Shown here one piece after another: positions 19,991 through 29,319 of a stretch of 53,478 bases of DNA. Both the position numbers and the translations under genes were made by a program. The stretch is from assembly GCF_021012795.1 (NCBI RefSeq), contig NZ_VFYU01000033.1, positions 1-53,478 of the forward strand, written 5' to 3'. The number at the start of each line of letters is the position of its first letter. Position 1 is the first letter of the stretch. The notes under the pieces are model-generated. The model worked only from the letters and a program-made list of their open reading frames with translations. It searched no databases and was not told where the DNA came from. This DNA comes from Psychrobacter sp. I-STPA10 (GTDB lineage: Bacteria; Pseudomonadota; Gammaproteobacteria; Pseudomonadales; Moraxellaceae).

Positions 19991-20464
19991 ATGCAATACT
20001 GGTTAATGAAATCAGAACCCACCTCATTTAGTATCCATGATTTGCAGCAAGTGAGGTGTGAGCCTTGGGACGGCGTGCGCAACTATCAAGCACGTAACTT
20101 TATGCGTGATGCGATGCAAGTGGGTGACAAAGCCTTTTTATATCATTCTAATACGAAGAAAATTGGTATTGCTGGTATCATGAGCATTGCCTCGACAGGC
20201 TATCCTGACCCAACACAATTTAACCCAGAATGTGGTTACTATTACGACCCAAAATCCACTGAAGATAACCCACGTTGGTATTTGGTCGATGTGCAATTTG
20301 AACAAGCCTTTAGCGATATTTTATTATTATCTGAGCTAAAAACACTGCCACAACTTGATGATTGCCTATTAACCCAAAAAGGCTCTCGTCTCTCTGTGAT
20401 GCCATTACAAGTAAAGCATTGGCAAGCGATTATGCAATTGGCAGAACAAAAAGGATTATTATAA
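19991..20464 (+). CDS. EVE-domain protein (thymocyte nuclear protein 1-like)
   Basis: A 157-residue single EVE domain of the PUA-like fold, beginning MQYWLMKSEPTSFSIHDL, followed by WDGVRNYQARNFMRDAMQVGDKAFLYHSN and WYLVDVQFE, all typical. EVE domains bind modified bases in nucleic acid, and bacterial single-domain members are of uncertain role. GAGG stands six bases before the ATG. The gene appears monocistronic, divergent from hemW and followed by a large hairpin. Confidence 0.9.
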   Translation: MQYWLMKSEPTSFSIHDLQQVRCEPWDGVRNYQARNFMRDAMQVGDKAFLYHSNTKKIGIAGIMSIASTGYPDPTQFNPECGYYYDPKSTEDNPRWYLVDVQFEQAFSDILLLSELKTLPQLDDCLLTQKGSRLSVMPLQVKHWQAIMQLAEQKGLL

Positions 20465-20496
20465 TTATTGCTTGATAAATATCACCTAAAGACTTG

Positions 20497-20538
20497 AAGC
20501 TGAGCGAAGATAGATAACTTTCTATCTTCGCTCAGCTT
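20497..20538 (+). terminator. 18-bp perfect hairpin downstream of the EVE gene
   Basis: The arms starting AAGCTGAGCGAAG are perfectly complementary over 18 bp around a 6-base loop. No T-tract follows directly, so it is an atypical terminator, or possibly an mRNA-stabilising or protein-binding structure. Confidence 0.6.
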
Positions 20539-20642
20539 ATTTATAGTCATAATTTTTTTCGTTTTATCACTTATTAAAATAAAGTTGGTTTAATCCCTAT
20601 CAATATTTAAAACGGTTAAACACAAATAAATCGGTTATTGTT

Positions 20643-22016
20643 ATGCACACACTTTTATCATGGGCAGAGTTTCGCCAATATAGTCGTCGTCTTTGGATAT
20701 TGGCATTGCCAATTTTGATTACCCAATTCTCTCAAGCAGCATTGGGGGTGATTGATTCCATCATGGCAGGGCGAGTCTCTGCCCTAGATTTAGCAGCCGT
20801 CTCTATCGGCTCAGGCATCTGGCTACCCCTGTTTTTATTGGCAACAGGTATTTTAATTGCCACCACTCCACTCATTGGTGAAGCCTTAGGACAAGATAAT
20901 CATCATCACATACCCCACATCACTCAGCAGTCTTTATGGTCAGCTTTGGTCATTGGATTGATGGGGTTTGTGATTGTTAATTTGATGCCAAATGTATTAG
21001 GCGTGCTTGGTGTACCCGATAATATTCAGCCAAAAGCGACGCAGTATTTGCATGGGGTATCTTTTGGTTTTCCTGCCATTGCTTGCTATGCCGTATTGCG
21101 CAGCTATTGTGAAGCTTTATCTCGTCCTGAGCCTGTGACGGTGATTAGTTTAATCGGGCTAGCAACCGACATTCCATTAAACTATCTCTTTATTCATGGT
21201 GGCTTTGGTGTTATTCCTGCCATGGGCGGGGCTGGCTGTGGTATTGCCACCGCCTTGGTACTTTGGATTAATGTGGCATTACTCGCGGCTTATTTGCATT
21301 GGTCATCTAACCCTACTTTTGCCTCTACCCGCTTTTTTCATTCATTTACCAGACCCAATCCAATACAAATACGCAAACTGTTTCATTTAGGTCTGCCTAT
21401 CGGCATTGCCATCTTTTTTGAAGCCAGTTTGTTTAGCCTTGCATCACTGGTGATTAGTCCGCTAGGGGAGCTTGCAGTAGCTGCCCACCAAGCCGCATTA
21501 TCAGTCACTTCGCAATTGTTTATGCTCCCCATCTCTATTGCCATGGCACTCACCATCATGGTATCCAATCGTTATGGTGAAAAAAACTGGCTGGCATTGC
21601 GTCATGTGCAGCAAACAGGGCTTATATGGACAGTACTGATTGCCTGTATCAGTATGGTCAGTGTCTGGTTTTTACGACCACAACTTGCCGCCGCTTTTAC
21701 CAAAAATATTGAGGTACAACATTTGGCAATGCACCTACTGATTTATGCCATTGCTTATCAAATTTTTGATGGTTGGCAGGTGAATGTTGCTGGTATTCTA
21801 CGTGGTATGCAAGACACCAAAATACCAATGTGGATTACTTTATTTTGTTATTGGCTCGTCGCCTTACCATTGGGGATTTATCTGGTACGCTATACCACAG
21901 TTGGGGTACAAGGATTTTGGATAGCACTGGTCACTGGTTTATTTTTAGCAGCCGTCTTGCTCTCCTTGCGCTTACGTCATCGCCAACGCAGTCTATTTGC
22001 CAATTTATATCAATAA
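20643..22016 (+). CDS. MATE-family multidrug efflux pump (NorM-like)
   Basis: A 457-residue protein with about 12 hydrophobic helices in two halves, the size of NorM. The N-terminal half has the typical LPILITQFSQAALGVIDSIMAGRVSALDLAAVSIGSGIW, and the second half has LGLPIGIAIFFEASLFSLASLVI and the AAHQAA segment. It should export cationic drugs or metabolites across the inner membrane in exchange for Na+ or H+. The ATG lacks a strong ribosome-binding site. It stands alone on the plus strand. Confidence 0.9.
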   Translation: MHTLLSWAEFRQYSRRLWILALPILITQFSQAALGVIDSIMAGRVSALDLAAVSIGSGIWLPLFLLATGILIATTPLIGEALGQDNHHHIPHITQQSLWSALVIGLMGFVIVNLMPNVLGVLGVPDNIQPKATQYLHGVSFGFPAIACYAVLRSYCEALSRPEPVTVISLIGLATDIPLNYLFIHGGFGVIPAMGGAGCGIATALVLWINVALLAAYLHWSSNPTFASTRFFHSFTRPNPIQIRKLFHLGLPIGIAIFFEASLFSLASLVISPLGELAVAAHQAALSVTSQLFMLPISIAMALTIMVSNRYGEKNWLALRHVQQTGLIWTVLIACISMVSVWFLRPQLAAAFTKNIEVQHLAMHLLIYAIAYQIFDGWQVNVAGILRGMQDTKIPMWITLFCYWLVALPLGIYLVRYTTVGVQGFWIALVTGLFLAAVLLSLRLRHRQRSLFANLYQ

Positions 22017-22537
22017 TCTGCTTAACCATATATATAAAATCCTATATACAAATAAAAAACAGTCACTAATACATATTACTCACTGCTTAGCGAATAGTTA
22101 AGTCAAGTTTTTTATGAAAAATTTTGTTACAATATGGTATATACACCCTTTTTGCGGTTATTATATCGTCTAGATAGTGTACAACTGTACTGAAAAAGTT
22201 TATCTTATACAATCTGACTACTAATTTTGCTATAAATCAGGCATATTATAAAACTTATCATTGAAGCATTATCTGCATAAGATAAGTACATTTGTGGCAG
22301 CACAATAGTACATTTTTCACATATATATGACAGTCTATCGTGTTCATACCTAAATATAGGCAGCAGATAAATAGTGATAATCTTTATAGTGACAATGTTA
22401 CATGTTACGTGAAAACCAATGTCATGTAACAACCAAGGTTAAGCGTATATAAGCATAAGTTCGTAGTTTAGTAGTAATGACAATGACATAACCCATATAA
22501 CGGTTCAAAACGGCTACCAATGATTACAGGTAAAACA
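22017..22537 (+). promoter_or_regulatory. long leader/promoter region upstream of accBC
   Basis: No gene is seen in 521 bp. It contains a possible -10 box TACAAT near 22128 and an inverted repeat GTTACATG (22397-22404) / CATGTAAC (22423-22430), close to the accB start. A long leader before accBC also occurs in E. coli, where the operon is autoregulated; whether these elements matter here is unknown. Confidence 0.35.
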
Positions 22538-22960
22538 ATGGATATTGAACAAATTCGTACTTTGATAGAGCTAATGGAAGAAAAGGACTTAGTTAGCATG
22601 GAGGTAGCCTCTGGTGAGAAGCGTATTAGCCTTACTCGCCATTACGCTACTCCGCCAACCATGATGTCCGCACCTACTGTAGAAGTTGCTCCTACTGCTA
22701 CCCCAAAAAGTGCGGCTAAAACAGGCAATGTCGAGACTGCACCAATGATTGGTGTGTTTTACGCCGCACCAAGCCCTAATGACCCTCCTTTTGTCAAAGT
22801 TGGACAGACAGTCAAGGCTGGCGATACCTTAGGCATCATCGAGGCGATGAAAATCATGAATCCACTAGAAGCCACTCAAAGTGGTATTATCGAAGAAATA
22901 TTGGTCGAAAATGGTGATGTGGTGCAATTTGGGCAGCCTGTTGTACGTTATAAAAACTAA
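22538..22960 (+). CDS. accB: acetyl-CoA carboxylase, biotin carboxyl carrier protein
   Basis: The carrier of the carboxyl group in the first step of fatty-acid synthesis. From the ATG at 22538 the product has 140 residues, starting MDIEQIRTLIELMEEKDL as in the family. A Pro/Thr/Ala-rich linker leads to the biotinyl domain with EAMKIMN, the biotinylated Lys being residue 105. AGG lies seven bases before this ATG. The upstream ATG at 22520 has no ribosome-binding site and would add six atypical residues. accC follows after 143 bp. Confidence 0.95.
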   Translation: MDIEQIRTLIELMEEKDLVSMEVASGEKRISLTRHYATPPTMMSAPTVEVAPTATPKSAAKTGNVETAPMIGVFYAAPSPNDPPFVKVGQTVKAGDTLGIIEAMKIMNPLEATQSGIIEEILVENGDVVQFGQPVVRYKN

Positions 22961-23103
22961 CCTTATCGCCTTATTCTTACTCAAATAATTCAAACACAGC
23001 ATTTTATTTTAGCAACCATGAACATAGGACAAATATCAATGTCATGGATTTTGCACAAATGACTTTGCATTGACAGGGAAATGCTAATGAGAGAGTTTAG
23101 CAA

Positions 23104-24456
23104 ATGATAAAAAAACTACTCATTGCCAATCGTGGCGAGATTGCACTACGTATCGTACGTGCGTGTAAACAGTTAGGGATACAAACCGTTGGTGTCTATT
23201 CAACTGCTGATGAGAGCTTAATGCACTTACGCTTTGTTGATGAAGCGGTATGTATTGGCAAACCCAATGCCAACCAAAGCTATCTAAATATCAATGCGAT
23301 ATTAACCGCAGCAGAAGTAACAGGTGCAGATGCCATTCACCCTGGCTATGGATTTTTGTCCGAAAATGCTGAATTTGCAGAGCAAATTGAGGAAGCAGGA
23401 CTTACCTTTGTTGGCCCTCACCCCGACCATATCCGCTTAATGGGTAATAAAATATCTGCCATTCATGCGATGAAAAAAGCAGGTGTACCCACTGTTCCCG
23501 GCTCAGTAGGTACTGTGACCATTCACAATGCCGAAGAGCAAGCAAAAAATATTGGCTTTCCACTATTAATAAAAGCAGCCGCTGGTGGTGGTGGACGTGG
23601 TATGCGCATTGTTGAACGCTTTGATGAAATCAAGACCCAAGTACAAGCAGCCAAGCAAGAAGCTGAGCTATGGTTTGGTGATGACAGTGTGTATATGGAG
23701 CGTTATTTGCAAAACCCTCGTCACGTTGAAGTACAAGTGCTTGGCGATGGACATGGCAATGCCATTCATTTGTATGACCGTGATTGCTCATTGCAGCGTC
23801 GCCATCAAAAGGTACTAGAAGAAGCCCCTGCCCCTGACATTCCAGATGATGTACGTGAACCTATCTTGCAAGCATGTGTCAAAGCTTGCGAGCAAATTGG
23901 CTATCGCGGCGCAGGCACATTTGAGTTTTTATTTGAAAATGATGAATTCTTTTTTATCGAAATGAACACGCGTGTGCAGGTCGAACACCCTGTCACGGAG
24001 ATGATTACTGGCATTGATGTGGTGGTTGAACAGCTTAAAATTGCCTCAGAATATGGTCTGTCTTATCGCCAAAATGAAATTGTGATGCATGGGCATGCCA
24101 TTGAATGTCGTATCAATGCCGAAGACCCTGCCACCTTTGTACCGTCACCGGGCGAGGTCACGCAGCTATTTGCACCCAGTGGTGCAGGCGTGCGTTTTGA
24201 TTCGCACCTATATCCAAACTACCACATTCCCACATTTTACGACTCTTTGGTGGGCAAACTTATCTGTCACGGACAGACACGCCAACAAGCCATCGCCAAA
24301 ACCCGCCATGCCTTAGATGAGCTGATTATCAGTGGTATTAATACCAATATACCGCTGCACCGTGATGTGATATTACCTGATGAAGATTTTGTCAAACAAG
24401 CACAAAATATCCATTACTTAGAAAAGCACCTGCTTAAAAAAACTGCCACCTCATAG
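23104..24456 (+). CDS. accC: acetyl-CoA carboxylase, biotin carboxylase subunit
   Basis: It carboxylates biotin on AccB using ATP and bicarbonate. The 450 residues are equal to the family norm. Motifs include [18 protein letters not shown], the glycine-rich ATP loop [30 protein letters not shown] and [23 protein letters not shown] precedes the ATG. It forms an operon with accB and is followed by a bidirectional terminator. It differs from liuD in lacking a biotin carrier domain. Confidence 0.97.
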   Translation: MIKKLLIANRGEIALRIVRACKQLGIQTVGVYSTADESLMHLRFVDEAVCIGKPNANQSYLNINAILTAAEVTGADAIHPGYGFLSENAEFAEQIEEAGLTFVGPHPDHIRLMGNKISAIHAMKKAGVPTVPGSVGTVTIHNAEEQAKNIGFPLLIKAAAGGGGRGMRIVERFDEIKTQVQAAKQEAELWFGDDSVYMERYLQNPRHVEVQVLGDGHGNAIHLYDRDCSLQRRHQKVLEEAPAPDIPDDVREPILQACVKACEQIGYRGAGTFEFLFENDEFFFIEMNTRVQVEHPVTEMITGIDVVVEQLKIASEYGLSYRQNEIVMHGHAIECRINAEDPATFVPSPGEVTQLFAPSGAGVRFDSHLYPNYHIPTFYDSLVGKLICHGQTRQQAIAKTRHALDELIISGINTNIPLHRDVILPDEDFVKQAQNIHYLEKHLLKKTATS

Positions 24457-24530
24457 CCTGCTCATAACCTGTAAGGCATGTGTGGTATAACTTCTGTCTA
24501 TCAATAACCATCAGGTATTCATATTCATAA

Positions 24531-24560
24531 AAAAAGAAGCACAGATTTGTGCTTCTTTTT
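24531..24560 (+). terminator. bidirectional terminator after accC
   Basis: AAAAAGAAGCACA, a 4-base loop, then TGTGCTTCTTTTT form a perfect 13-bp stem with its own A and T runs. It is placed between accC and the convergent gene ending at 24608. Confidence 0.9.
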
Positions 24561-24607
24561 ACTTAATTTTACTTCTTTTACTCAAATTTGCTTTAGTCAC
24601 TAATCAC

Positions 24608-25201
24608 TTATGGCAATTGCTTTTTAAATGTCATAAAACAATCTTTACCTTCTTTGTCTGCACACCAATACATATAAGGCTCATCTGATTGATAATCCAC
24701 AAATGCCAACATCATTTCACCTGTTTGGTCGACTTGATTACCTGAACAATCCACTTCATTATTATCATATAAAGTATTAATTGCAATCAGAGGTAATCCC
24801 TCCTCCTGATGACTTAACACATAACGTCCATACGTCCACTCCGCACCACTGACAGACCACATGATATTATCTGCAGCAAAAGTATAAGCCTCTTTACATT
24901 CTGCTTGAGATGGTGTTTTAGTCGGGGTTATGGTAATCACCTCTGACACAACACTTTGTGCCTGATTAATATCCACACCTAATAAATCTCCCTCAGATAA
25001 CTGGGTATGCTGAGAAGATGGGGCAGATTGTGAAGGTGTCGGCAACTGCAACACCCATGAGCCTGCAATTGCTGGACTTATGTGTGTCTCGATAACAGAC
25101 TGGCTTACTGGCTCATTATCTGTACCAGCAGATACACTTGCCAATATTGATGCCAATGACAGTGATGCAAGAGATAAGCTTTCCATATCATCTAATACCA
25201 T
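24608..25201 (-). CDS. protein of unknown function, Ser/Thr-rich N terminus and four-Cys C-terminal part
   Basis: I do not recognise this 197-residue protein. The first 25 residues are moderately hydrophobic (SLASLSLASILASVSAG) and may be a weak export signal. Residues about 50-100 are Ser/Gln/Thr-rich. The rest holds four Cys (about 102, 151, 180 and 188) and aromatic residues, consistent with a disulfide-bonded extracytoplasmic domain. No ribosome-binding site distinguishes the ATG at 25201 from the one five codons later. It is monocistronic, with a repeat element upstream and the accC terminator downstream. Confidence 0.6.
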   Translation of the reverse strand: MVLDDMESLSLASLSLASILASVSAGTDNEPVSQSVIETHISPAIAGSWVLQLPTPSQSAPSSQHTQLSEGDLLGVDINQAQSVVSEVITITPTKTPSQAECKEAYTFAADNIMWSVSGAEWTYGRYVLSHQEEGLPLIAINTLYDNNEVDCSGNQVDQTGEMMLAFVDYQSDEPYMYWCADKEGKDCFMTFKKQLP

Positions 25202-25386
25202 GATTAAAAATATTGGCTTTAGCTTAAAGTCAAATGCAAATTATTACAAGGTATTTCATAAAACAGTCATTTCTATACGTCAACAAGTGTCGTATAGTCA
25301 AAACTTACTCCGATCTATAGACACTAAAGTATGAGATAAATTTAACAACAGCATCATTCAGTGCAGTGACTGTCTATTTTATATCC

Positions 25387-25496
25387 TATACCTCGCTCTC
25401 AACTTATTTTACTAAATTGATATATACCCCCTCCCAAACCCTCCCCCTTAAGAAAGGGGGAATCTAGCAGGGGGTTGAAGTTGAGAGTGAGGTATA
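25387..25496. repeat. 110-bp MITE-like element with 19-bp terminal inverted repeats
   Basis: The left arm TATACCTCGCTCTCAACTT and the right arm (inverted) match at 18 of 19 positions. The interior carries the C-run/G-run core shared by the window's GC-rich repeat family. This is the best preserved copy. The rest of the 25202-25517 gap shows nothing else. Confidence 0.85.
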
Positions 25497-25517
25497 CTAT
25501 CGTAATAGAATGGCTGA

Positions 25518-26381
25518 TTAATGTGAATGATGGTGCTCATGCTGCATATGATCCATACCTTCCATGTGATCCATGTGCGACATCTCATGATCTGTATGCA
25601 TATCACTATCCATATCCGATGCCATGTCATGCATTGAGTGATCAGCCATATCATGGTTATGCTGCATAGATGCCATACCTGCTTGATGTCCGCCATGATG
25701 ATGTCCACCATGCATGGTACTCATCATCACTGGTACAGCAATAACTGCCAACCCAGAAACCACCATCAAGGCACCATTCATCTGCCGCAAACGCAATCGT
25801 CCAATATGATTACGCATCCATGCCACCGCTTCATGGGTAGCAACCAACATAGGAATCGTACCCAAGCCAAAGGTAAACATTAACGCCGCACCTGTCAGCG
25901 CACTGTGCCCCACCACTGCCATCAATAATGCACCATACACAAGACCACAAGGCAAAAATCCCCAAAGCAAACCAGCTGCCAACGCACGTGGAAACGTAGT
26001 CAATGGAAATACTTTTTGACGAATGGGTGATAGCTTTTGCCAAAAGCGCATGCCCACTTTTTCAAGCTTATTTAAAAAGGGTGCGCCCAACATTGCCATA
26101 CCAATAAATACCAACATCATGCCCAATAGTACTCGAGGCCAGTTATTATTCATAATTGGCGCAAGCAATACTGTACCAATCAAACCTGCAAGCAACCCTA
26201 GCAACGCATAGCTACTTAAACGACCAAAATGATATGTGGCTATCAAAGCTCGACGTTTACGGGCACTGACATTTTGCATTGATAGCCCAAAGGCAGTTAC
26301 CAGCCCACCACACATACCTAAACAGTGTGGTGAACCAAACAATCCCATCGCAAAGGCAGCTGCTAATAAAGCAAAAGACAT
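25518..26381 (-). CDS. COG2836 membrane protein (sulfite exporter TauE/SafE-like) with His/Met-rich tail
   Basis: A 287-residue inner-membrane protein with about six helices. The first helix carries GSPHCLGMCGG (Cys 20 and Cys 24), the hallmark of COG2836 proteins often found beside cytochrome cbb3 oxidase assembly genes. The last 70 residues or so are a soluble His/Met/Asp tail (many HH, MH and DM pairs), suited to binding copper or a similar metal. GGAG at nine bases supports the ATG at 26381 over a start 13 codons earlier. ccoS lies 134 bp upstream in the same direction, suggesting a role in copper supply to cbb3 oxidase. That role is inferred. Confidence 0.85.
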   Translation of the reverse strand: MSFALLAAAFAMGLFGSPHCLGMCGGLVTAFGLSMQNVSARKRRALIATYHFGRLSSYALLGLLAGLIGTVLLAPIMNNNWPRVLLGMMLVFIGMAMLGAPFLNKLEKVGMRFWQKLSPIRQKVFPLTTFPRALAAGLLWGFLPCGLVYGALLMAVVGHSALTGAALMFTFGLGTIPMLVATHEAVAWMRNHIGRLRLRQMNGALMVVSGLAVIAVPVMMSTMHGGHHHGGHQAGMASMQHNHDMADHSMHDMASDMDSDMHTDHEMSHMDHMEGMDHMQHEHHHSH

Positions 26382-26515
26382 AATGATGACTCCAAAATCA
26401 AAAGTAATGCACGAAAGCAAATGTTATCCCATCTTCATACCTTGCTAAATTTTGCAGCATGTGTGAATCATATACACTTAACTGCACCAACGTTAGACTG
26501 AGTATGTCATTACAC

Positions 26516-26737
26516 TTATTGTTTGGAGTGTGGTTTACTAGGTGATGGCTGCTCTTTCGTACTTTGAGTGGCTTGTGTTAAATTTTGGCGACGCTCTTGC
26601 CTATCATCTAAAATGATACGCTGCGACGCATTATCCAAATCTTCAAATTGGTTGGACTTTACTGCATAACGAATCGCCCAAATACCCACAACAAATAACA
26701 TTAGGCTAAGGGGAATTAATAAATACATGCTAACCAT
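26516..26737 (-). CDS. ccoS: cbb3-type cytochrome oxidase assembly protein CcoS
   Basis: From the ATG at 26737 (GAGG five bases upstream) the product has 73 residues: one N-terminal membrane helix (YLLIPLSLMLFVVGIWAIRYAV) followed by KSNQFEDLDNASQRIILDD, the conserved CcoS pattern. CcoS is needed for cofactor insertion into cbb3 oxidase. The usual partners ccoI, ccoG and ccoH are not in the window. The C-terminal Gln/Ser/Lys-rich tail is variable in the family. A longer reading from 26791 adds 18 residues without support. Confidence 0.9.
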   Translation of the reverse strand: MVSMYLLIPLSLMLFVVGIWAIRYAVKSNQFEDLDNASQRIILDDRQERRQNLTQATQSTKEQPSPSKPHSKQ

Positions 26738-26983
26738 AGTGCCCTCTGGTATTGTGTAAATAGAAGCTTGAATAAACCAATAATAAATCAATAAGGTGAT
26801 ATAGACCCAAGATAAATCACATCGTTTTGTTGGCAGTTTTTATAGTCACAACTCACCATAAGAATATCTTTATTCCTATTCAAATATTGTATCACTTTAA
26901 AGCCTTACAAAAAGTGTGTATTTAATATTTATTCAAACTACTGAGTTTTCTTTTAACTCTGTTGACAATATAAACAACATCGA

Positions 26984-27126
26984 TAGGACTTACGCAAAAA
27001 CACAATATTAGCCTGATAAAACGACTGGAAATTATATTGAGCCTCTGAAACTACGTACAACCAGCCCACTTGATAAAAAACAATGTTTACCAGTCGCCGA
27101 CAATCTATAAGATTGCATCAGTCCTA
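26984..27126. repeat. candidate MITE/IS remnant with TAGGACTT ends
   Basis: It starts TAGGACTTACGCAA and ends with the inverted TAGGACTGATGCAA (11 of 14 matching), about 143 bp in all. No transposase is encoded. The 485-bp gap 26738-27222 otherwise shows no gene; a 63-codon open frame within it runs through the element and has no recognisable features. Confidence 0.5.
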
Positions 27127-27222
27127 CAACAGAAGAAAGGGATTGAATATAAACAGCAATCATAAACTTAGAGAACTTATAAGATACATTGATAATGTCC
27201 CTATCATCTTTAATTGCAAGCA

Positions 27223-28059
27223 TTAAAATAACTTTATATCCTGCGGTTTACGACTACTCATTAATGTCTGCATAGACACTGTATGTGCGTGACGGCAATT
27301 ATCTTGTGGCTGAATAATATCACGCATATAAGCAGCCAATTCATAGATGGTACGACGAGAATGGCGCAAGTTTACCCGCCAATCCTGCCAGCTTTTAGGC
27401 TCAGGCATCGCCGCAATCAGCGCAATACTATACACCCCATTTAGGGCAAATTGCCGCTGTGCACGGCGCATGTGATAGGCATCTGTCACCAAATAAGCGT
27501 GCTTAATGGCGAGACGCTTGGCAGTAAAACGGGCATTTTCACACGTATTCATACTGGCATTTTCACTCACCACATTGGTGACACCTTGTACTGCCAGCCA
27601 ATCTTGCATCCACGGTGACTCCACACCCGATAAAATAATGGGTAAAGGGTGCTGTTGATAATGCTGTAAGACTGTCTGTAAACGGCTACGGGTATATTGA
27701 TTAATAACAATTGAAGATTCATCTGCTGAGTGCTTATCTGACTCACTATTGCCTTCTTGTTCGGTCAAACCACCACCCAAGACAATATATGCAGTTGGCT
27801 CAGTATCAATTTTATGATTAGTATTAGTCTCAGTGGCCGTGCTGCTGCTAGTAGAATTGGGATTGTCAGTATCAGGAAGGGGTACAGGTAACCGCTGCAA
27901 AATTAACAAACCCATATTAGAAAATACTGGGGTCAATGCGCTAGCGGCTATTAAGCCTACCACCATCACTGAGCCACCAAGCCACCACCTGCAACACCGT
28001 CGGCGGGCAGAGCCATCATTTTTGGATAAACGAAATCGCTGTAAAAACTGCTGACGCAT
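27223..28059 (-). CDS. DUF218 (YdcF/ElyC/SanA-like) membrane-anchored protein
   Basis: A 278-residue protein with a basic N terminus, one membrane helix (about 30-55), then an extracytoplasmic DUF218 domain: AYIVLGGGLT, PIILSGVESPWMQDWLAVQGV, ENASMNTCENARFTAKRL and YLVTDAYHMRRAQRQF. Members such as ElyC affect envelope and peptidoglycan precursor metabolism. murB immediately upstream in the same direction (107-bp gap) fits such a role. A Ser/Thr/Asn-rich, low-complexity stretch follows the helix. The ribosome-binding site is weak. Confidence 0.85.
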   Translation of the reverse strand: MRQQFLQRFRLSKNDGSARRRCCRWWLGGSVMVVGLIAASALTPVFSNMGLLILQRLPVPLPDTDNPNSTSSSTATETNTNHKIDTEPTAYIVLGGGLTEQEGNSESDKHSADESSIVINQYTRSRLQTVLQHYQQHPLPIILSGVESPWMQDWLAVQGVTNVVSENASMNTCENARFTAKRLAIKHAYLVTDAYHMRRAQRQFALNGVYSIALIAAMPEPKSWQDWRVNLRHSRRTIYELAAYMRDIIQPQDNCRHAHTVSMQTLMSSRKPQDIKLF

Positions 28060-28166
28060 ACGCTAATATTTTCTTTATTAACACTAAGTAAATGATGATT
28101 TTCAATTAACTGTCTAACTAAAATACAGCAACAACTATTCACAATAAATGAAACTACAAATAGAAA

Positions 28167-29276
28167 CTACTGCTCAATAACCGAGCCATCAGAGGCTATC
28201 CAAACTGGCTCACGCTGTAAAGTAATACCATAACGGGAAAAAACCTGTTGCTGAATATAGCTTTGAGTTGCCAAAATATCTTGCTGACTTGCATGCTTTA
28301 TCTCCAACCGAGGAGCATGATTGGTCAAAACTAACGCTTGCTTATCATGAGTCAAAATAGGCGGTATTCCCTGCCCTTTTAATCCTGCATTATCAATTAA
28401 CCAACCTGCTGCAATTTTAGTTTGGGTGGGTGATACCACATATCCCACTACATCAGGATACTGTTGCTGTAATTTTTCAAATTGCGCCGTACTAATAATG
28501 GGGTTTTTAAAAAAGCTGCCGCAGTTAGGTAGCTGCTTAGGGTCTGGTAATTTACTTTGGCGAATGGCAATGATAGCTGCCATTACATCACCAGGATTAA
28601 TCTGCTCTCTATTTGCTGCTGCCGCTAACGTCTCAGCATACTGCTTAACATCACCATAGCCAGCATGAGTTATAGATGCATCTTTATGTAAACGTAAGTT
28701 TACTTGAGTAATCAACCACTGCCCTGTTTGCTGCTTAAAGATACTATCGCGATAGCCAAACTCACATTGTGCCCTACTTAATGTTTGCCACTGCTTTGAT
28801 GGTATATGATAAGCAGTGACGCTAAGTAAGTTATCCTCAATTTGTCGACCATAAGCACCAATATTCTGCACAGGCGCTGCACCAACCATACCCGGAATTA
28901 AGGCAAGATTTTCTAGTCCATACCAGCCCTTTTGCACACAACTAACCACCAACTCATGCCAATTTTCTGCTGCCATCACAGAGATATCAACATGATGCGC
29001 ATCTTCTGTAATCACCTCAATACCACGCATTCTAGGCAATAACACCATTGCTTGCAGATAATCTGGCAAAATAACATTGCTACCGCCTGACAGCACCAAA
29101 ACAGGCAACTGCTGAGCTTCTGCCATTGCCAATGCCACCTGCACATCTGCTGCATTTTGCAAAAAATAAGCAGTATGGCACACACTACGCAATGCCATCG
29201 TATTATATGTAGACAAGTCGACTTCTGTCTGTATGCTGGGTTGTGTGGTCGTCTTTACTGTGGTCATATTTGGCAT
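28167..29276 (-). CDS. murB: UDP-N-acetylenolpyruvoylglucosamine reductase
   Basis: It reduces UDP-GlcNAc-enolpyruvate to UDP-MurNAc with NADPH and FAD in peptidoglycan synthesis. The 369 residues fit the long E. coli-like form (type I). Motifs are NTMALRS at the start, VLSGGSNVILPD for FAD, PGMVGAAPVQNIGAYGRQIED, YRDSIFK, the catalytic Ser in PNCGSFFKNP and the late Glu in LQREPVW. No good ribosome-binding site is seen at either early ATG. It follows the phosphatase gene by 43 bp and is probably in one transcript with it. Confidence 0.95.
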   Translation of the reverse strand: MPNMTTVKTTTQPSIQTEVDLSTYNTMALRSVCHTAYFLQNAADVQVALAMAEAQQLPVLVLSGGSNVILPDYLQAMVLLPRMRGIEVITEDAHHVDISVMAAENWHELVVSCVQKGWYGLENLALIPGMVGAAPVQNIGAYGRQIEDNLLSVTAYHIPSKQWQTLSRAQCEFGYRDSIFKQQTGQWLITQVNLRLHKDASITHAGYGDVKQYAETLAAAANREQINPGDVMAAIIAIRQSKLPDPKQLPNCGSFFKNPIISTAQFEKLQQQYPDVVGYVVSPTQTKIAAGWLIDNAGLKGQGIPPILTHDKQALVLTNHAPRLEIKHASQQDILATQSYIQQQVFSRYGITLQREPVWIASDGSVIEQ

Positions 29277-29319
29277 ACACTGATAATACGGTTATCATTG
29301 ATGTTTTGATAAGGTTTTA

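Noticed and set aside
23104..24456. accC as a duplicate of liuD
   Set aside because: They share the biotin carboxylase fold, but accC lacks the carrier domain and sits with accB; these are distinct paralogous functions.
27032..27223. 63-codon open frame on the minus strand
   Set aside because: It overlaps the TAGGACTT repeat, has no ribosome-binding site or domain, and probably reflects chance.
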